This document shows positions 1 through 8,968 of a DNA stretch of 64,000 nucleotides, one piece after another. Position 1 is the stretch's first letter; every line of letters begins with the position of its first letter. Location: the NCBI GenBank assembly GCA_963792485.1, contig CAWBWL010000001.1, forward strand, positions 186,001-250,000, written 5' to 3'. The stretch comes from JANOYJ01 sp963792485 (lineage in GTDB: Bacteria > Pseudomonadota > Alphaproteobacteria > Rhizobiales > Rhizobiaceae). The notes beneath the pieces were generated by a model. That model was not told the origin of the DNA. It searched no databases and was given only the letters and a program-made list of their open reading frames with translations. Position numbers and translations under genes: made by a program.

Positions 1-441
1 GTCCAGGTGCAGCTGATGAGCATTGACACGGCCAGCACGGAACTGTTCGACGCTGCCGATCAATCCGGAATTCTTGATTCCGTCTTCACAACCACTGGCG
101 CGGGCGCGGTAACCGTTTCGGTTTCAACGCTCGATGTTTCAGCAGCGACGCTCGACGATGCGGACATTGACGATCTGATCGCTTTCGTTGACTCCAAGCT
201 GCAATTGATCACGACTGCGGCGTCCGACATTGGCGCAACGAAAAAACGCGTCACGCTGCAACAGGATTTTGTGACGACATTGATGGACGCCATCGACCGC
301 GGAGTCGGCACGCTGGTGGACGCGGATATCACCAAGGAATCAACACGGCTTCAGGCGCTGCAAACGCAGCAACAGCTCGGCATACAGGCGCTGTCGATCG
401 CCAATGCCTCGGCGCAGAACATTTTGGCGCTGTTCCAGTAA
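1..441 (+). CDS. Flagellin, C-terminal part (5' end outside window)
   Basis: Open from the first base to a TAA, giving 146 residues of a truncated gene. The last 40 or so residues carry the signature of the flagellin C-terminal D0 helix (LVDADI, then LQTQQQLGIQALSIAN, ending LFQ). In the family this helix packs against the N-terminal helix in the filament core and is needed for export and polymerisation. The Ala/Thr/Asp-rich stretch before it would be part of the surface-exposed D1 region. The tail is typical of rhizobial flagellins. The N-terminal half is missing, so subunit type and promoter cannot be judged. Confidence 0.9.
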   Translation, partial: VQVQLMSIDTASTELFDAADQSGILDSVFTTTGAGAVTVSVSTLDVSAATLDDADIDDLIAFVDSKLQLITTAASDIGATKKRVTLQQDFVTTLMDAIDRGVGTLVDADITKESTRLQALQTQQQLGIQALSIANASAQNILALFQ

Positions 442-453
442 GAGCGGGCGCAG

Positions 454-879
454 TTACAGGCGGCGCAGAAAGTCAGGCTCTTCAATGATCAGGTTTTCAA
501 TCACCGGCTTGCCGGCCCGGCCGTTCACACCCTTGGCAATTTCTTCGGCAAGCGCCGTAAGCTCTTCCGGCTGGGTCTTGCGAAAGTCAATTTCACTGTT
601 CGCATAAACCACCTTGTAAAGCTCGTGCGTCAGCCGTGCCGTAATGCCGTCCTTCAAAGAAGCATCCAACAGCTCGCAGTTCAGGCGTGAAGTGAAATAG
701 CCCGCCACTTTGCCGTCTCGAAAGATCGCAACGGCGATATGATCAGTTTTGAATGGCTCAGGCGCTGCGTCTGCAGCTTCGCTCTTGTCCGCATCGCGTG
801 TCAGCAAGAGTGGCGGACCATAAAGACCAGCAAGCGTCATTGCGATGATCCATAAAGCGGCAATGACTGACTTGACCAT
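454..879 (-). CDS. Hypothetical single-pass membrane or exported protein
   Basis: 141 residues. The N-terminus (MVKSVIAALWIIAMTLAGLYGPPLLL) is a hydrophobic segment that could be a signal anchor. It is followed by an Asp/Glu/Ala-rich linker and a soluble domain of about 95 residues ending FLRRL. I do not recognise the family. The soluble part has a Cys in NCELLD and alternates strands and helices. It lies 54 bases downstream of kup on the same strand, behind a hairpin, and converges on the flagellin gene with only 12 bases between stops. Its position next to flagellar genes may be a clue to function, but nothing in the sequence proves a link. Confidence 0.6.
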   Translation of the reverse strand: MVKSVIAALWIIAMTLAGLYGPPLLLTRDADKSEAADAAPEPFKTDHIAVAIFRDGKVAGYFTSRLNCELLDASLKDGITARLTHELYKVVYANSEIDFRKTQPEELTALAEEIAKGVNGRAGKPVIENLIIEEPDFLRRL

Positions 880-886
880 GAAGGCC

Positions 887-921
887 TCCGGATGCGTGGC
901 TGAGCGCTCATCGCATCCGGA
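887..921 (-). terminator. Perfect inverted repeat between kup and the downstream gene
   Basis: TCCGGATGCG (887-896) pairs with CGCATCCGGA (912-921), a perfect 10-bp stem. The loop contains a second palindrome, TGAGCGCTCA. It lies just after the kup stop on the minus strand. There is no T-run, so it may be a rho-dependent end, an mRNA-stabilising hairpin or an attenuator rather than a classical terminator. Confidence 0.45.
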
Positions 922-933
922 TATTGCGCGAGG

Positions 934-2871
934 CTAGACGGTGACCTGGCTGCCCATCTCCACCACCCGGTTATAGGGAATGTGGAAGAAGTCGGTCGCA
1001 TTGGCGGATGACCGCGTCAGCGCGATGTAGACGCCATCCTGCCAAAGCGGCATGCCGGATGTGGCCGAGGCCTTGATCGTCCTGCGGCCGAGGAAGAAGG
1101 ACGTCTGCATCAGCTCAAACTCGCACCCCTGCCGGCGCGCGGCGGCGAGCAGCTGCGGGATACGCGGCGTCTGCATATAGCCAAGCGTTGCGATGATGCG
1201 GCGGAAGTCCTCGGACAGGTTCTCGATTTCAATCTGATCATTTTCAGCGACATAGGGCGCGGAAGACGTGCGGATTGTCATCAGGATGTTTGTCTTGTGC
1301 AGGACGTGATTGTGCTTGAGATTATGCATCAGAGCGGCAGGCGCTGTATCTGAGTCTGCGGTCATGAAAACAGCGGTCCCCGATACACGCTGCGGTGGAC
1401 GCTTCTCCAGCATTTTAGCAAGGTCTGCCAGCGGCACGGATTCGCGTTTGGCCTTGTCGGAGATAATCTTTGATCCGCGCACCCAGGTCCACATGACCAC
1501 GATCAGCGACGCACCGAAAGCAAGCGGCATGTAGGCCCCGTCAAACAGCTTCAGAAGGTTTGCGCCAAAGAAGGCAAAATCGATCAGGAAGAAGGGCGTC
1601 ATGATCGCCACCGACTGCCAGAAGCCCCATTTCCACACTTTCCAAAGAAGGATGAACATGAGGCCCGCGTCAGCCAGCATGGAGCCCGTCACGGCGATGC
1701 CATAGGCCGACGCAAGCGCTGACGAATTCTGGAACAGAATGACGAGCAGGATCACGCCGATGAACAAGAGACGGTTGACCTTTGGAAGATAAATCTGCCC
1801 GGCCAGCATTTCGGAAGTGTGACGGATTTCCAAACGGGGCAAGAGGCCGAGCTGCACGGCCTGACGGGTCAGCGAGAACGCACCCGTGATAACGGCCTGG
1901 CTCGCGATGACTGTCGCCACGCACGACAGAATGACCAGCGGCAGCGTTGCCCATTCCGGCGCCATGAGAAAGAACGGGTTCTTGGCAGTGTCAGGCTCGC
2001 TCAAGATCATGGCGCCTTGGCCAAGATAGTTCAGCGCTAGGCACGGAAACACAAAACACATCCACGCCCAGCGGATCGGCGAGCGGCCAAAGTGGCCCAT
2101 GTCAGCGTACAGCGCCTCAGCGCCGGTCACCGCAAGGAAGACAGAACCCAATACGATTGCGCCGATAATGCCGTGATTGAACAGGAAGAACAGCGCATTG
2201 CCTGGATTGAAGGCGTAGAAAACCTCCGGGTCATCGGCGATGTGATAAAGTCCGAGCGCCGCGAGCGTCAGAAACCACAGCACCATGATTGGTCCGAAAA
2301 AGGTTGCGACCTTGGCGGTTCCACGGCTCTGCACCGAGAATAGCCCAATAAGGATTATGATGGCGATCGGCAGGATATAGGGTTCGAAAACCGGCGTGAC
2401 GACCTTGAAGCCCTCCACAGACGAAAGAACAGAAATCGCCGGGGTGATGATCGAATCGCCGTAGAAGAGCGCTGCGCCGATGACACCGAAAAAGAACGCG
2501 ACATTCATGCCGCGCCCAATGACCTTCTGGGTCAGCGCCATCAAGGACAGCGTGCCGCCCTCGCCATCATTGTCCGCCCGCATGATGAGCGCGACATATT
2601 TGATGGTCACCACAAGAATGAGCGCCCAAAGCATGAGCGAGACAATGCCGATGACTTCGGACCGCTCAATGCCGCCTTCGGCCGCATGGTGCAGCGATTC
2701 CCGGAGCGCATAGAGGGGGCTGGTGCCTATATCGCCGAAGACCACGCCGACGGAACCGACCGCAAGGCCGAGAAATGGGCCGGATGCGTGGTGTTCGTTC
2801 TCAGTGCCGGTCTCAAACGCGCCGTTTGGAGTTTCCCCGGCAGGCGCAAGGGATTTTTCAATTTTGTTCAT
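934..2871 (-). CDS. kup: Kup-type low-affinity potassium uptake protein
   Basis: 645 residues, normal for bacterial Kup/HAK/KT transporters, which import K+ together with H+ across the inner membrane. The family signature GDIGTSPLYAL lies near residue 47, followed by about 12 predicted hydrophobic helices up to about residue 470. A cytoplasmic C-terminal domain of about 160 residues includes the conserved PRIPQLL region and an FFLGRR motif. The ATG start gives a charged cytoplasmic N-tail before the first helix, as expected. The gene is divergent from leuC across 235 bases and is followed by a small hypothetical gene on the same strand. No frame problem was seen. Confidence 0.95.
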   Translation of the reverse strand: MNKIEKSLAPAGETPNGAFETGTENEHHASGPFLGLAVGSVGVVFGDIGTSPLYALRESLHHAAEGGIERSEVIGIVSLMLWALILVVTIKYVALIMRADNDGEGGTLSLMALTQKVIGRGMNVAFFFGVIGAALFYGDSIITPAISVLSSVEGFKVVTPVFEPYILPIAIIILIGLFSVQSRGTAKVATFFGPIMVLWFLTLAALGLYHIADDPEVFYAFNPGNALFFLFNHGIIGAIVLGSVFLAVTGAEALYADMGHFGRSPIRWAWMCFVFPCLALNYLGQGAMILSEPDTAKNPFFLMAPEWATLPLVILSCVATVIASQAVITGAFSLTRQAVQLGLLPRLEIRHTSEMLAGQIYLPKVNRLLFIGVILLVILFQNSSALASAYGIAVTGSMLADAGLMFILLWKVWKWGFWQSVAIMTPFFLIDFAFFGANLLKLFDGAYMPLAFGASLIVVMWTWVRGSKIISDKAKRESVPLADLAKMLEKRPPQRVSGTAVFMTADSDTAPAALMHNLKHNHVLHKTNILMTIRTSSAPYVAENDQIEIENLSEDFRRIIATLGYMQTPRIPQLLAAARRQGCEFELMQTSFFLGRRTIKASATSGMPLWQDGVYIALTRSSANATDFFHIPYNRVVEMGSQVTV

Positions 2872-3106
2872 GATCAGAAACTGTTTTTTCCGCAGCGTAA
2901 GTCAATGCCGCGCGTGTGAAGCCGTGTGTTGTCCGGGCCAGTCATGCGGCGCGGCTATATACCTGTTGCATTGCACAATAAAGCGAAATCTGCCCTGTAT
3001 CCGCCGCCTTTCGTTCTATATGAAGAGACTGGAAAGGCTCTTTTCCCGGCGCGCCTGTTGCGCTATGGAGCCGCCAAATCCCGCACTTGACAAGGTTTGA
3101 CCCGCA

Positions 3107-4516
3107 ATGACCGCGCCAAAAACACTTTATGACAAGATATTCGACGACCATGTCGTGGACCGGCAGGAAGACGGAACCTGCCTTCTGTATATTGACAGGC
3201 ATCTTGTGCATGAAGTGACCAGTCCGCAGGCCTTTGAAGGTCTGCGCATGGCTGGGCGGACGGTGCGCCATCCGGAAAAGACGCTGGCCGTGGTCGATCA
3301 CAATGTGCCGACTTCGCCGGACCGTGCGCTCGGCATCAAGAATGAGGAAAGCCGCATTCAGGTTGAGGCTTTGGCGAAAAACGCGCTGGATTTCGGCGTT
3401 GAGTATTACTCCGAGAAGGACCGCCGCCAAGGCATCGTCCACATTATCGGCCCCGAACAAGGCTTTACCCTGCCGGGCATGACCATTGTCTGCGGCGACT
3501 CGCACACATCCACGCATGGCGCGTTTGGCGCCTTGGCGCATGGAATTGGCACGTCCGAGGTCGAACATGTGCTTGCCACGCAGACGCTGATCCAGAAGAA
3601 GGCCAAGAACATGCTCGTGCGTGTGGACGGCCAGCTGCCGGACCATGTGACGGCCAAGGATATCATTCTGGCCATTATCGGCGAGATCGGCACGGCAGGC
3701 GGCAATGGGCATGTGATCGAATTTGCAGGCGAGGCGATCCGCGCCTTGTCGATGGAAGGCCGCATGACCGTATGCAACATGACAATTGAAGGCGGAGCGC
3801 GTGCCGGGCTGATTGCGCCGGATGAAAAGACATTCGCCTATGTCAAAGACAAGCCGCGCGCGCCAAAGGGCGCGGCGTTCGACATGGCGATGGACTTTTG
3901 GAAGACGCTCTACACCGATGAAGGCGCGATCTATGACAAAGTCGTGGTCTTGGACGCGGCAAAACTGCCGCCCATCGTCTCCTGGGGTTCTTCGCCCGAA
4001 GATGTCGTCTCGGTTGAAGGTGTTGTGCCGAACCCTGATGACATAGCGGACGAGAACAAGCGCAATTCCAAATGGCGGGCGCTCGATTATATGGGCCTCA
4101 AGCCCGGGACGAAGATGACTGATATCGCCCTCGACCGTGTCTTCATCGGTTCCTGCACCAATGGCCGCATTGAGGATTTGCGCGAAGTGGCCAAGGTTGT
4201 TGAAGGCAAAAAGGTTGCGTCCACCGTCAATGCCATGATTGTCCCCGGCTCCGGCCTTGTGAAGGAGCAGGCCATCGCGGAAGGGCTCGACAAGATTTTC
4301 ATCGCAGCCGGATTCGACTGGCGCGAGCCGGGCTGCTCGATGTGCCTTGCGATGAACGATGACCGCCTGAAGCCCCATGAGCGCTGCGCCTCCACTTCGA
4401 ACCGCAATTTCGAAGGACGGCAGGGCTTCAAGGGGCGGACACATCTTGTGTCACCGGCAATGGCGGCGGCGGCGGCGGTGGCGGGGCGGTTTGTGGATAT
4501 CAGGGAGTGGAAGTGA
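3107..4516 (+). CDS. leuC: 3-isopropylmalate dehydratase large subunit
   Basis: 469 residues, the usual LeuC length. It is the large subunit of isopropylmalate isomerase, the [4Fe-4S] aconitase-family enzyme that interconverts 2- and 3-isopropylmalate in leucine synthesis together with LeuD. The cluster cysteines are visible in GSCTNGR and in PGCSMCLAMN. Aconitase-type active-site motifs include GDSHTSTHGAFG near residue 128 and SNRNFEGRQG near the end. leuD is not adjacent, as is common in Hyphomicrobiales, where leuC, leuD and leuB are scattered. The upstream 235-base gap shared with kup must hold its promoter; I saw no clear leader peptide or attenuator there. Confidence 0.97.
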   Translation: MTAPKTLYDKIFDDHVVDRQEDGTCLLYIDRHLVHEVTSPQAFEGLRMAGRTVRHPEKTLAVVDHNVPTSPDRALGIKNEESRIQVEALAKNALDFGVEYYSEKDRRQGIVHIIGPEQGFTLPGMTIVCGDSHTSTHGAFGALAHGIGTSEVEHVLATQTLIQKKAKNMLVRVDGQLPDHVTAKDIILAIIGEIGTAGGNGHVIEFAGEAIRALSMEGRMTVCNMTIEGGARAGLIAPDEKTFAYVKDKPRAPKGAAFDMAMDFWKTLYTDEGAIYDKVVVLDAAKLPPIVSWGSSPEDVVSVEGVVPNPDDIADENKRNSKWRALDYMGLKPGTKMTDIALDRVFIGSCTNGRIEDLREVAKVVEGKKVASTVNAMIVPGSGLVKEQAIAEGLDKIFIAAGFDWREPGCSMCLAMNDDRLKPHERCASTSNRNFEGRQGFKGRTHLVSPAMAAAAAVAGRFVDIREWK

Positions 4517-4527
4517 GTCTCATCTAA

Positions 4528-4590
4528 TTGACTTACATAAACGTCATAAGGCATTATAAGACTTACACGTAAGTCAAAATTATTGACTTT
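4528..4590 (+). promoter_or_regulatory. Candidate hipBA operator/promoter with palindromes
   Basis: A perfect inverted repeat, GACTTAC-AC-GTAAGTC, spans 4560-4575. The half-site TTGACTTAC also occurs at 4528-4536, and TTGACTT again at 4583-4589. Three related half-sites within 60 bases directly upstream of an HTH antitoxin gene is the usual autoregulatory arrangement of hipBA loci. The TTGACT copies also resemble -35 boxes. The region is visibly AT-richer than its surroundings. Operator function is inferred. Confidence 0.5.
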
Positions 4591-4633
4591 ATCCTCGCAA
4601 TTCGATAGCAGGCCTAAAACAGAGGCCGCTGTC

Positions 4634-4984
4634 ATGCCGTCCACTCAAATCCAGGAGATCGCCCGGACCTATTCCCGCTATGGGCGGGAGGCTGTAGCAG
4701 TGCTCGGCCAGCTGATCCGCATCAAACGCATTGAACGCAAACTCAGCGTGGCGCAGCTTGCCGAGCGCGTCGGAGCGTCGCGCGATTTGATGCAGCGGAT
4801 CGAAAAGGGCGATCCGCGCTGCGGCATTGGCACTGTCTTTGAAGCGGCGGCAATCGTGGGTGTTCCGCTGTTTGAAGAAGAACTTGGCCACCTGAAGATG
4901 CGTGTGGAAGAGCAGAAAGATAAACTTCGGCTCCTGCCGAAATCCATCCGCAAGGCGAAATTGGCGGTAAAAGATGACTTCTAA
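4634..4984 (+). CDS. hipB: HipB-like HTH antitoxin
   Basis: 116 residues from the ATG at 4634; an in-frame start 51 bases upstream would run into the operator palindromes and is less likely. A lambda-repressor-type helix-turn-helix occupies roughly residues 20-75 (LSVAQLAERVGASRDLMQRIEKG). A basic/amphipathic tail follows and ends KAKLAVKDDF. By family knowledge it neutralises the HipA kinase toxin and represses its own operon with it. The stop overlaps the hipA start by 11 bases, so the pair is one translationally coupled unit. It is somewhat longer than E. coli HipB (88 residues). Confidence 0.85.
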   Translation: MPSTQIQEIARTYSRYGREAVAVLGQLIRIKRIERKLSVAQLAERVGASRDLMQRIEKGDPRCGIGTVFEAAAIVGVPLFEEELGHLKMRVEEQKDKLRLLPKSIRKAKLAVKDDF

Positions 4985-6260
4985 TCGCCGTCATGAAGAG
5001 GCTTATGTCTGGATATGGCTGCCGCATGAAACTCAGCCCGTTGTCGCGGGCCGCATAGCCCGGCAATATGATGGACGGCTGGCGTTTAACTATGGTCAAA
5101 GCTATCTTGCGCGCAAGAACGCCATAGCGATCTATGATCCCGAGCTTCCGCTGAGGGCGGGCGAAATACTGCTGCGTGAAAACCTGAAATTGCCAAACTG
5201 CATTCGTGACGCGTCACCTGACGCATGGGGCAGACGTGTTATTGTCAACCGAACTCTCGGCCAGAAGGGCAAGGATGCGGATACTGCAGAACTGGACGAG
5301 CTCACCTACCTTTTGGAATCTGGGTCTGACCGCATTGGAGCGCTCGATTTCCAACGCTCCGCAACGAATTATGTGCCGCGCCAAAAAGCCAACGCAACGC
5401 TTGAAGAACTGATGCAATCTGCCGAGCGGGTTGAGATGGGCGTGCCGCTTTCTCCCGATCTCGATCAGGCCCTCCAACACGGCTCGTCTCTTGGAGGCGC
5501 ACGCCCGAAGGCACTGATCCAATCTGGGAAACAAAAGCTGATCGCCAAATTTTCGACCAGCAATGACCTCTACAGCGTCGTCAAAGCCGAGTTCGTCGCC
5601 ATGCGGCTGGCCCACGCCGCAGGTCTCAATGTCGCACCTGTGGAGTTGACTCAGGGATTGGGCAAGGACGTTCTCTTGATTGAGCGCTTTGACCGAGTTG
5701 CAGCTTACGCCGGATCGACGCGGCGCGCGCTCGTATCAGCGTTGACCCTGCTCGACTTGAATGAACTGGAAGCCCGCTATGCGAGCTATCAGGACCTGGC
5801 GACAGTCATCCGTCATCGCTTCAATGACCCCAGGCAAACGCTCGAAGAGCTGTTCGGGCGGCTGGTCTTTAACATCCTGTGCGGCAATACCGACGACCAT
5901 GCCCGCAACCACGCAGCGTTCTGGGACGGCCGCAGTCTCACGCTGACCCCAGCCTATGATATATGCCCGCAAGGGCACGCGGGCGGCGAGGCCGCGCAAG
6001 CCATGCTCATCACCGGCGACAAACGGCTGAGCCAGCTGACACTGTGCATGGAAGCGGTGCCTCAGTTCCTCTTGGGCCCTGACCGCGCGCGTGCAATCAT
6101 CGCAGCACAGCTTCTGGTCATACGCACACATTGGAACACAGTCTGCGATGACGCCGGCCTGACTCAAGTGGACCGGGCGTTTCTTTGGGGCCGCCAGTTT
6201 CTCAATCCCTTCGCATTGCAGGGCTGGATCGACATTGAGACCGCCCCGCTCACGAGGTAA
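4974..6260 (+). CDS. hipA: HipA-type serine/threonine kinase toxin
   Basis: 428 residues, close to E. coli HipA (440). HipA toxins phosphorylate glutamyl-tRNA synthetase or a related target and cause growth arrest or persistence. Visible features: an N-terminal HipA subdomain 1, the Gly-rich loop GSSLGGARPKA near residue 165 carrying the candidate autophosphorylated serine, the catalytic loop NTDDHARNHAAF near 306, and the metal-binding LTPAYDICP motif corresponding to DFG. All key residues appear present, so the toxin looks functional. Its 3' end overlaps the convergent GFA gene by 11 bases. The actual substrate cannot be read from sequence. Confidence 0.92.
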   Translation: MTSNRRHEEAYVWIWLPHETQPVVAGRIARQYDGRLAFNYGQSYLARKNAIAIYDPELPLRAGEILLRENLKLPNCIRDASPDAWGRRVIVNRTLGQKGKDADTAELDELTYLLESGSDRIGALDFQRSATNYVPRQKANATLEELMQSAERVEMGVPLSPDLDQALQHGSSLGGARPKALIQSGKQKLIAKFSTSNDLYSVVKAEFVAMRLAHAAGLNVAPVELTQGLGKDVLLIERFDRVAAYAGSTRRALVSALTLLDLNELEARYASYQDLATVIRHRFNDPRQTLEELFGRLVFNILCGNTDDHARNHAAFWDGRSLTLTPAYDICPQGHAGGEAAQAMLITGDKRLSQLTLCMEAVPQFLLGPDRARAIIAAQLLVIRTHWNTVCDDAGLTQVDRAFLWGRQFLNPFALQGWIDIETAPLTR

Positions 6261-6726
6261 GCGCAAGTCTTTCATGCCATTCCGCAAGGCTCTCCTGCGG
6301 ATAGCTGTCAAACCTCTTATCCCCATCCTGGATATCCGGCGTCACCCAGCCCGCTTTGCTCGCCAGCATCAGATGGGTGCGCTCTGGCGGAACCGGGAGT
6401 TCGGTGTCGATGGCCGAGGCGTGCGGGTGAACAAGCTCCGGCCAGCGCGGGTCCCAGAGCCAGAGCGCGCTGCCGCAGACGCCGCAGAAACTGCGCTCGC
6501 CCGGGCTCTCCAGCTCCGGACCGGAGAGCTTGGCGCGGTAAACGCGGATATTCTCCCGTCCCTCAACGTTCAGCGTCCTGAATTCCGCGCCAAGATTGAT
6601 CGCATAGCCGCCCGCGCCCGCGGTCTTACGGCAAATTTCGCAATAGCAGAGGTTGAACGGATAGGGGTGGGCGGACTCGACCGTGAATGTCACTGACTTG
6701 CAGTGACAGGAGCCTTGCAGACGCAT
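6250..6726 (-). CDS. GFA/CENP-V-family zinc protein
   Basis: 158 residues from the ATG at 6726; an upstream in-frame start would overlap the neighbouring gene and lacks support. The zinc-binding pattern of the glutathione-dependent formaldehyde-activating (GFA) fold is clear: GSCHCKSV at the start, CYCEICRKT near residue 30 and FCGVCGSALW near residue 80. The family name comes from an enzyme proposed to speed formation of S-hydroxymethylglutathione; most members have no proven substrate. It lies 19 bases downstream of a chaC-like gene on the same strand. Because ChaC also acts on glutathione, a shared thiol-related role is possible but unproven. Confidence 0.85.
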   Translation of the reverse strand: MRLQGSCHCKSVTFTVESAHPYPFNLCYCEICRKTAGAGGYAINLGAEFRTLNVEGRENIRVYRAKLSGPELESPGERSFCGVCGSALWLWDPRWPELVHPHASAIDTELPVPPERTHLMLASKAGWVTPDIQDGDKRFDSYPQESLAEWHERLALTS

Positions 6727-6745
6727 TGTCGTGTGCCTCCTCAGA

Positions 6746-7495
6746 TTATTTTGCCAACTGTGCCGCATAAACCCGAGCGCCCGCCAGCAATTCCTCAACC
6801 TCCCGGTCCTCCACCCCCAGCGCCGCGAAATGATCGGCGATGTTTTCGAGATATTGCAGGCTGGTGCCGAGAAAGCCGGCGCCGGTGGCGATGTAGCGGA
6901 TTTGCTCCTCGCGGCTGAGATCAGGGCGGATATAGTCCGATGTGCGGTCGGCGATGACAGTCATCGCTTCCACTTCGCCAAAATCTGTCGCCACTCTGGC
7001 AAAGGCCGGCTTGTAGGCGTAGGCGATCAATTCACGGCGCCAGAACATGCCGGACTCCTGTTCGACCTCGTCTGCGGCGATGCGAAAGACAAGGCCCTCG
7101 CAGCCCAAACCTTCATCAAGCGCGGCCATCAGGCCGGGCGTTTCAGGTGTGCCACGCGCGCCGAATGTGTCTTTCAGAATAAAGCGCCGGGCATAACCTT
7201 CCACGCGGCCGCGGCGCACTTCGGCGAAATGAAAAGCCGGGTCCCACATCAACGAGCCGTAGGCGAAGATCCAGAGCTCCTGATTGAGCCGGCCCTTGAG
7301 AAAGGACAGCCGCGCCGATTCCAGCTCCTCATCCGAGTGCCGCCAATTGTCCGGCCGCCCAATTTCCTTCATCCGCGCATCGAGATCCGACGGCTTGAAA
7401 TCGCGGAAGAAAGAGGTCAGCGGGTCAGTGATTTTGCCGCGCAGCGCTGGATGGTGCATGTAGGGATCGGGCTTGCGCGTCATCAGGCCTCCCAT
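6746..7495 (-). CDS. chaC: ChaC-like gamma-glutamylcyclotransferase
   Basis: 249 residues. The ChaC family cleaves glutathione to 5-oxoproline and Cys-Gly in the cytosol. The fold's loop motif FAYGSLMWDP is near residue 76, followed by GYARRF, and the region WRRELIAYAY contains the candidate catalytic glutamate. The protein has about 70 extra N-terminal residues (starting MGGLMTRKPDPYMHHPALRG) compared with the shortest members; a start at the fifth codon (ATG, MTRKPD) is equally possible. It ends 19 bases before the GFA gene and starts 6 bases after the PLP decarboxylase stop, so the three minus-strand genes may be one operon. Confidence 0.87.
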   Translation of the reverse strand: MGGLMTRKPDPYMHHPALRGKITDPLTSFFRDFKPSDLDARMKEIGRPDNWRHSDEELESARLSFLKGRLNQELWIFAYGSLMWDPAFHFAEVRRGRVEGYARRFILKDTFGARGTPETPGLMAALDEGLGCEGLVFRIAADEVEQESGMFWRRELIAYAYKPAFARVATDFGEVEAMTVIADRTSDYIRPDLSREEQIRYIATGAGFLGTSLQYLENIADHFAALGVEDREVEELLAGARVYAAQLAK

Positions 7496-7501
7496 GTCGG
7501 C

Positions 7502-8968
7502 CTATCCTGCGCCAAGTTCAAGCCCCAGCCGCGTGACTTCGCTCACCAGAAGGTCAAGGTCCGCGCGCCGGGTGCGGTGGTTGTTGATGGCCGCGCGCAG
7601 GCAGTGGCGGCCGTGGATGGTGGTGTCGGTCATCACCGCTGTCCCGGCTTCCTGCAGCCGCAGCATGATCTCGGTGTTGAGCGCCTCATGCGCCGCTTCG
7701 TCGGCGCCTTCGAGCCGGTAGCGAAAGCAGACGATGTTGATGGCGGTTGGGGCCATCAGTTCAAGACTCGGCTCGGCAGCAATCAGCTGGGTCAGATACC
7801 CGCCCTGGGCAATGTTCTGGTCAATCAGCCGCCCGAACTTTTCCGTTCCGTGTTCCTTCAGCGCCATCCAGATTTTCAAGGCCTTGAAACCGCGCGAGAG
7901 TTCAAAACCGTAATCGAACAGATATTCGCCCGAAGCGACGCCGCGCGGCTTTTCCTCGAGATATTCTGGATGCAGCGAAAACGTGGCGTAGTGCAGCTTG
8001 GCGTCGCGCACCAAAGCGCATCCCGCTTCGAACGGCGCATGAAGCCATTTATGCGGGTCGAGCGCAAGCGAATCCGCGGTCTCAATCCCGTCCACCAAAT
8101 GGCTGTGCCCGGGCGCAGCTTTGATCAGCGCGCCGATGCAGCCATCGACATGGAACCAGAGGCCCTCGCGGCGGCAGAGCGCGCCAATTGCCTTGATGTC
8201 ATCAATGGAGCCGGTGTTTGTCGTCCCGGCGGTGGCAATCACACAGGCGGGGCGCAGTCCTGCCGCGCGGTCGACTGCAATGGCGCTTTCCAAGGCGGCG
8301 ATGTCCATCCGGAAGTCGGCGTCCGAGGCGACATGCACCAGCGCCCGGCTGCCGAGGCCGAGCGTTTCCATGGCTTTCTGGTGGCAGGAGTGCACTTGGT
8401 CGGAGGCATAAAGGCGCAAGGGCTGCGGCAGATTGGTGACGCCCTCTGAGCGCACATCGACACCTGCCATGGCATTGCGCGCCACGGTCAGTCCGACCAT
8501 GTTGGCCATTGAGCCGCCGGAGGTCAGCGTGCCGCTGGCGCTTGCGGGAAAGCCCATCATCTCTTTGAGCCAATTAACCGTCTGCCGGTCGAGCTGCGCC
8601 GCCGCAGTGTTGCCACCTCCAAGATTGGAGCCGTCGATGGCAGCGAGAAAATCGGCGAGCGCCCCGGTGAAATTGCCCGCGCCCATATACCAGCCCCAGA
8701 AACGCGGATGGATGTTGCCCATCGGATAGGGCATCAGGTTTTCGGTCAGCTCGCGGTAGACGTCACCAAGTGGCATGGGATGGGCTGGAACTGGCGTTTT
8801 GTACGTGGCGCGGACCTGGCCCGGCATTTCCTGCCAGATTGGCCGATCTCGCAGGCGGCCGATATGTGAGATAGCATCGTCAACGATCTTGTGAGCGAGT
8901 TCACGCGTTGAACTCCAATCGGCAGGATCGAGCGTTTCTTCGGATAGCTTGGTGAATTGGCCGGGCAT
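7502..8968 (-). CDS. PLP-dependent group II amino-acid decarboxylase
   Basis: 488 residues starting at the ATG at 8968, which has AGGAAA 5-6 bases upstream; a TTG five codons earlier would place that SD inside the gene. It belongs to the group II family of aromatic-amino-acid, glutamate and histidine decarboxylases. The PLP lysine is in LDPHKWLHAPFEAG near residue 305. The cofactor-contacting FHVDGCIGA motif and a TSGGSMANM motif lie upstream of it. Substrate cannot be assigned: aromatic L-amino acids, aspartate or other amino acids are all possible. It leads the chaC-GFA gene group and is divergent from a secreted nuclease-fold gene across 223 bases. Confidence 0.88.
   Translation of the reverse strand: MPGQFTKLSEETLDPADWSSTRELAHKIVDDAISHIGRLRDRPIWQEMPGQVRATYKTPVPAHPMPLGDVYRELTENLMPYPMGNIHPRFWGWYMGAGNFTGALADFLAAIDGSNLGGGNTAAAQLDRQTVNWLKEMMGFPASASGTLTSGGSMANMVGLTVARNAMAGVDVRSEGVTNLPQPLRLYASDQVHSCHQKAMETLGLGSRALVHVASDADFRMDIAALESAIAVDRAAGLRPACVIATAGTTNTGSIDDIKAIGALCRREGLWFHVDGCIGALIKAAPGHSHLVDGIETADSLALDPHKWLHAPFEAGCALVRDAKLHYATFSLHPEYLEEKPRGVASGEYLFDYGFELSRGFKALKIWMALKEHGTEKFGRLIDQNIAQGGYLTQLIAAEPSLELMAPTAINIVCFRYRLEGADEAAHEALNTEIMLRLQEAGTAVMTDTTIHGRHCLRAAINNHRTRRADLDLLVSEVTRLGLELGAG

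Noticed and set aside
2942..4444. 500-codon open frame on the minus strand opposite leuC
   Set aside because: It lies entirely antisense to a fully conserved LeuC with all cluster cysteines; its translation has no recognisable motif and reflects high-GC codon bias.
6731..8449. 572-codon plus-strand frame opposite chaC and the PLP decarboxylase
   Set aside because: Antisense shadow of two conserved proteins; no signature, no SD and a low-complexity translation.
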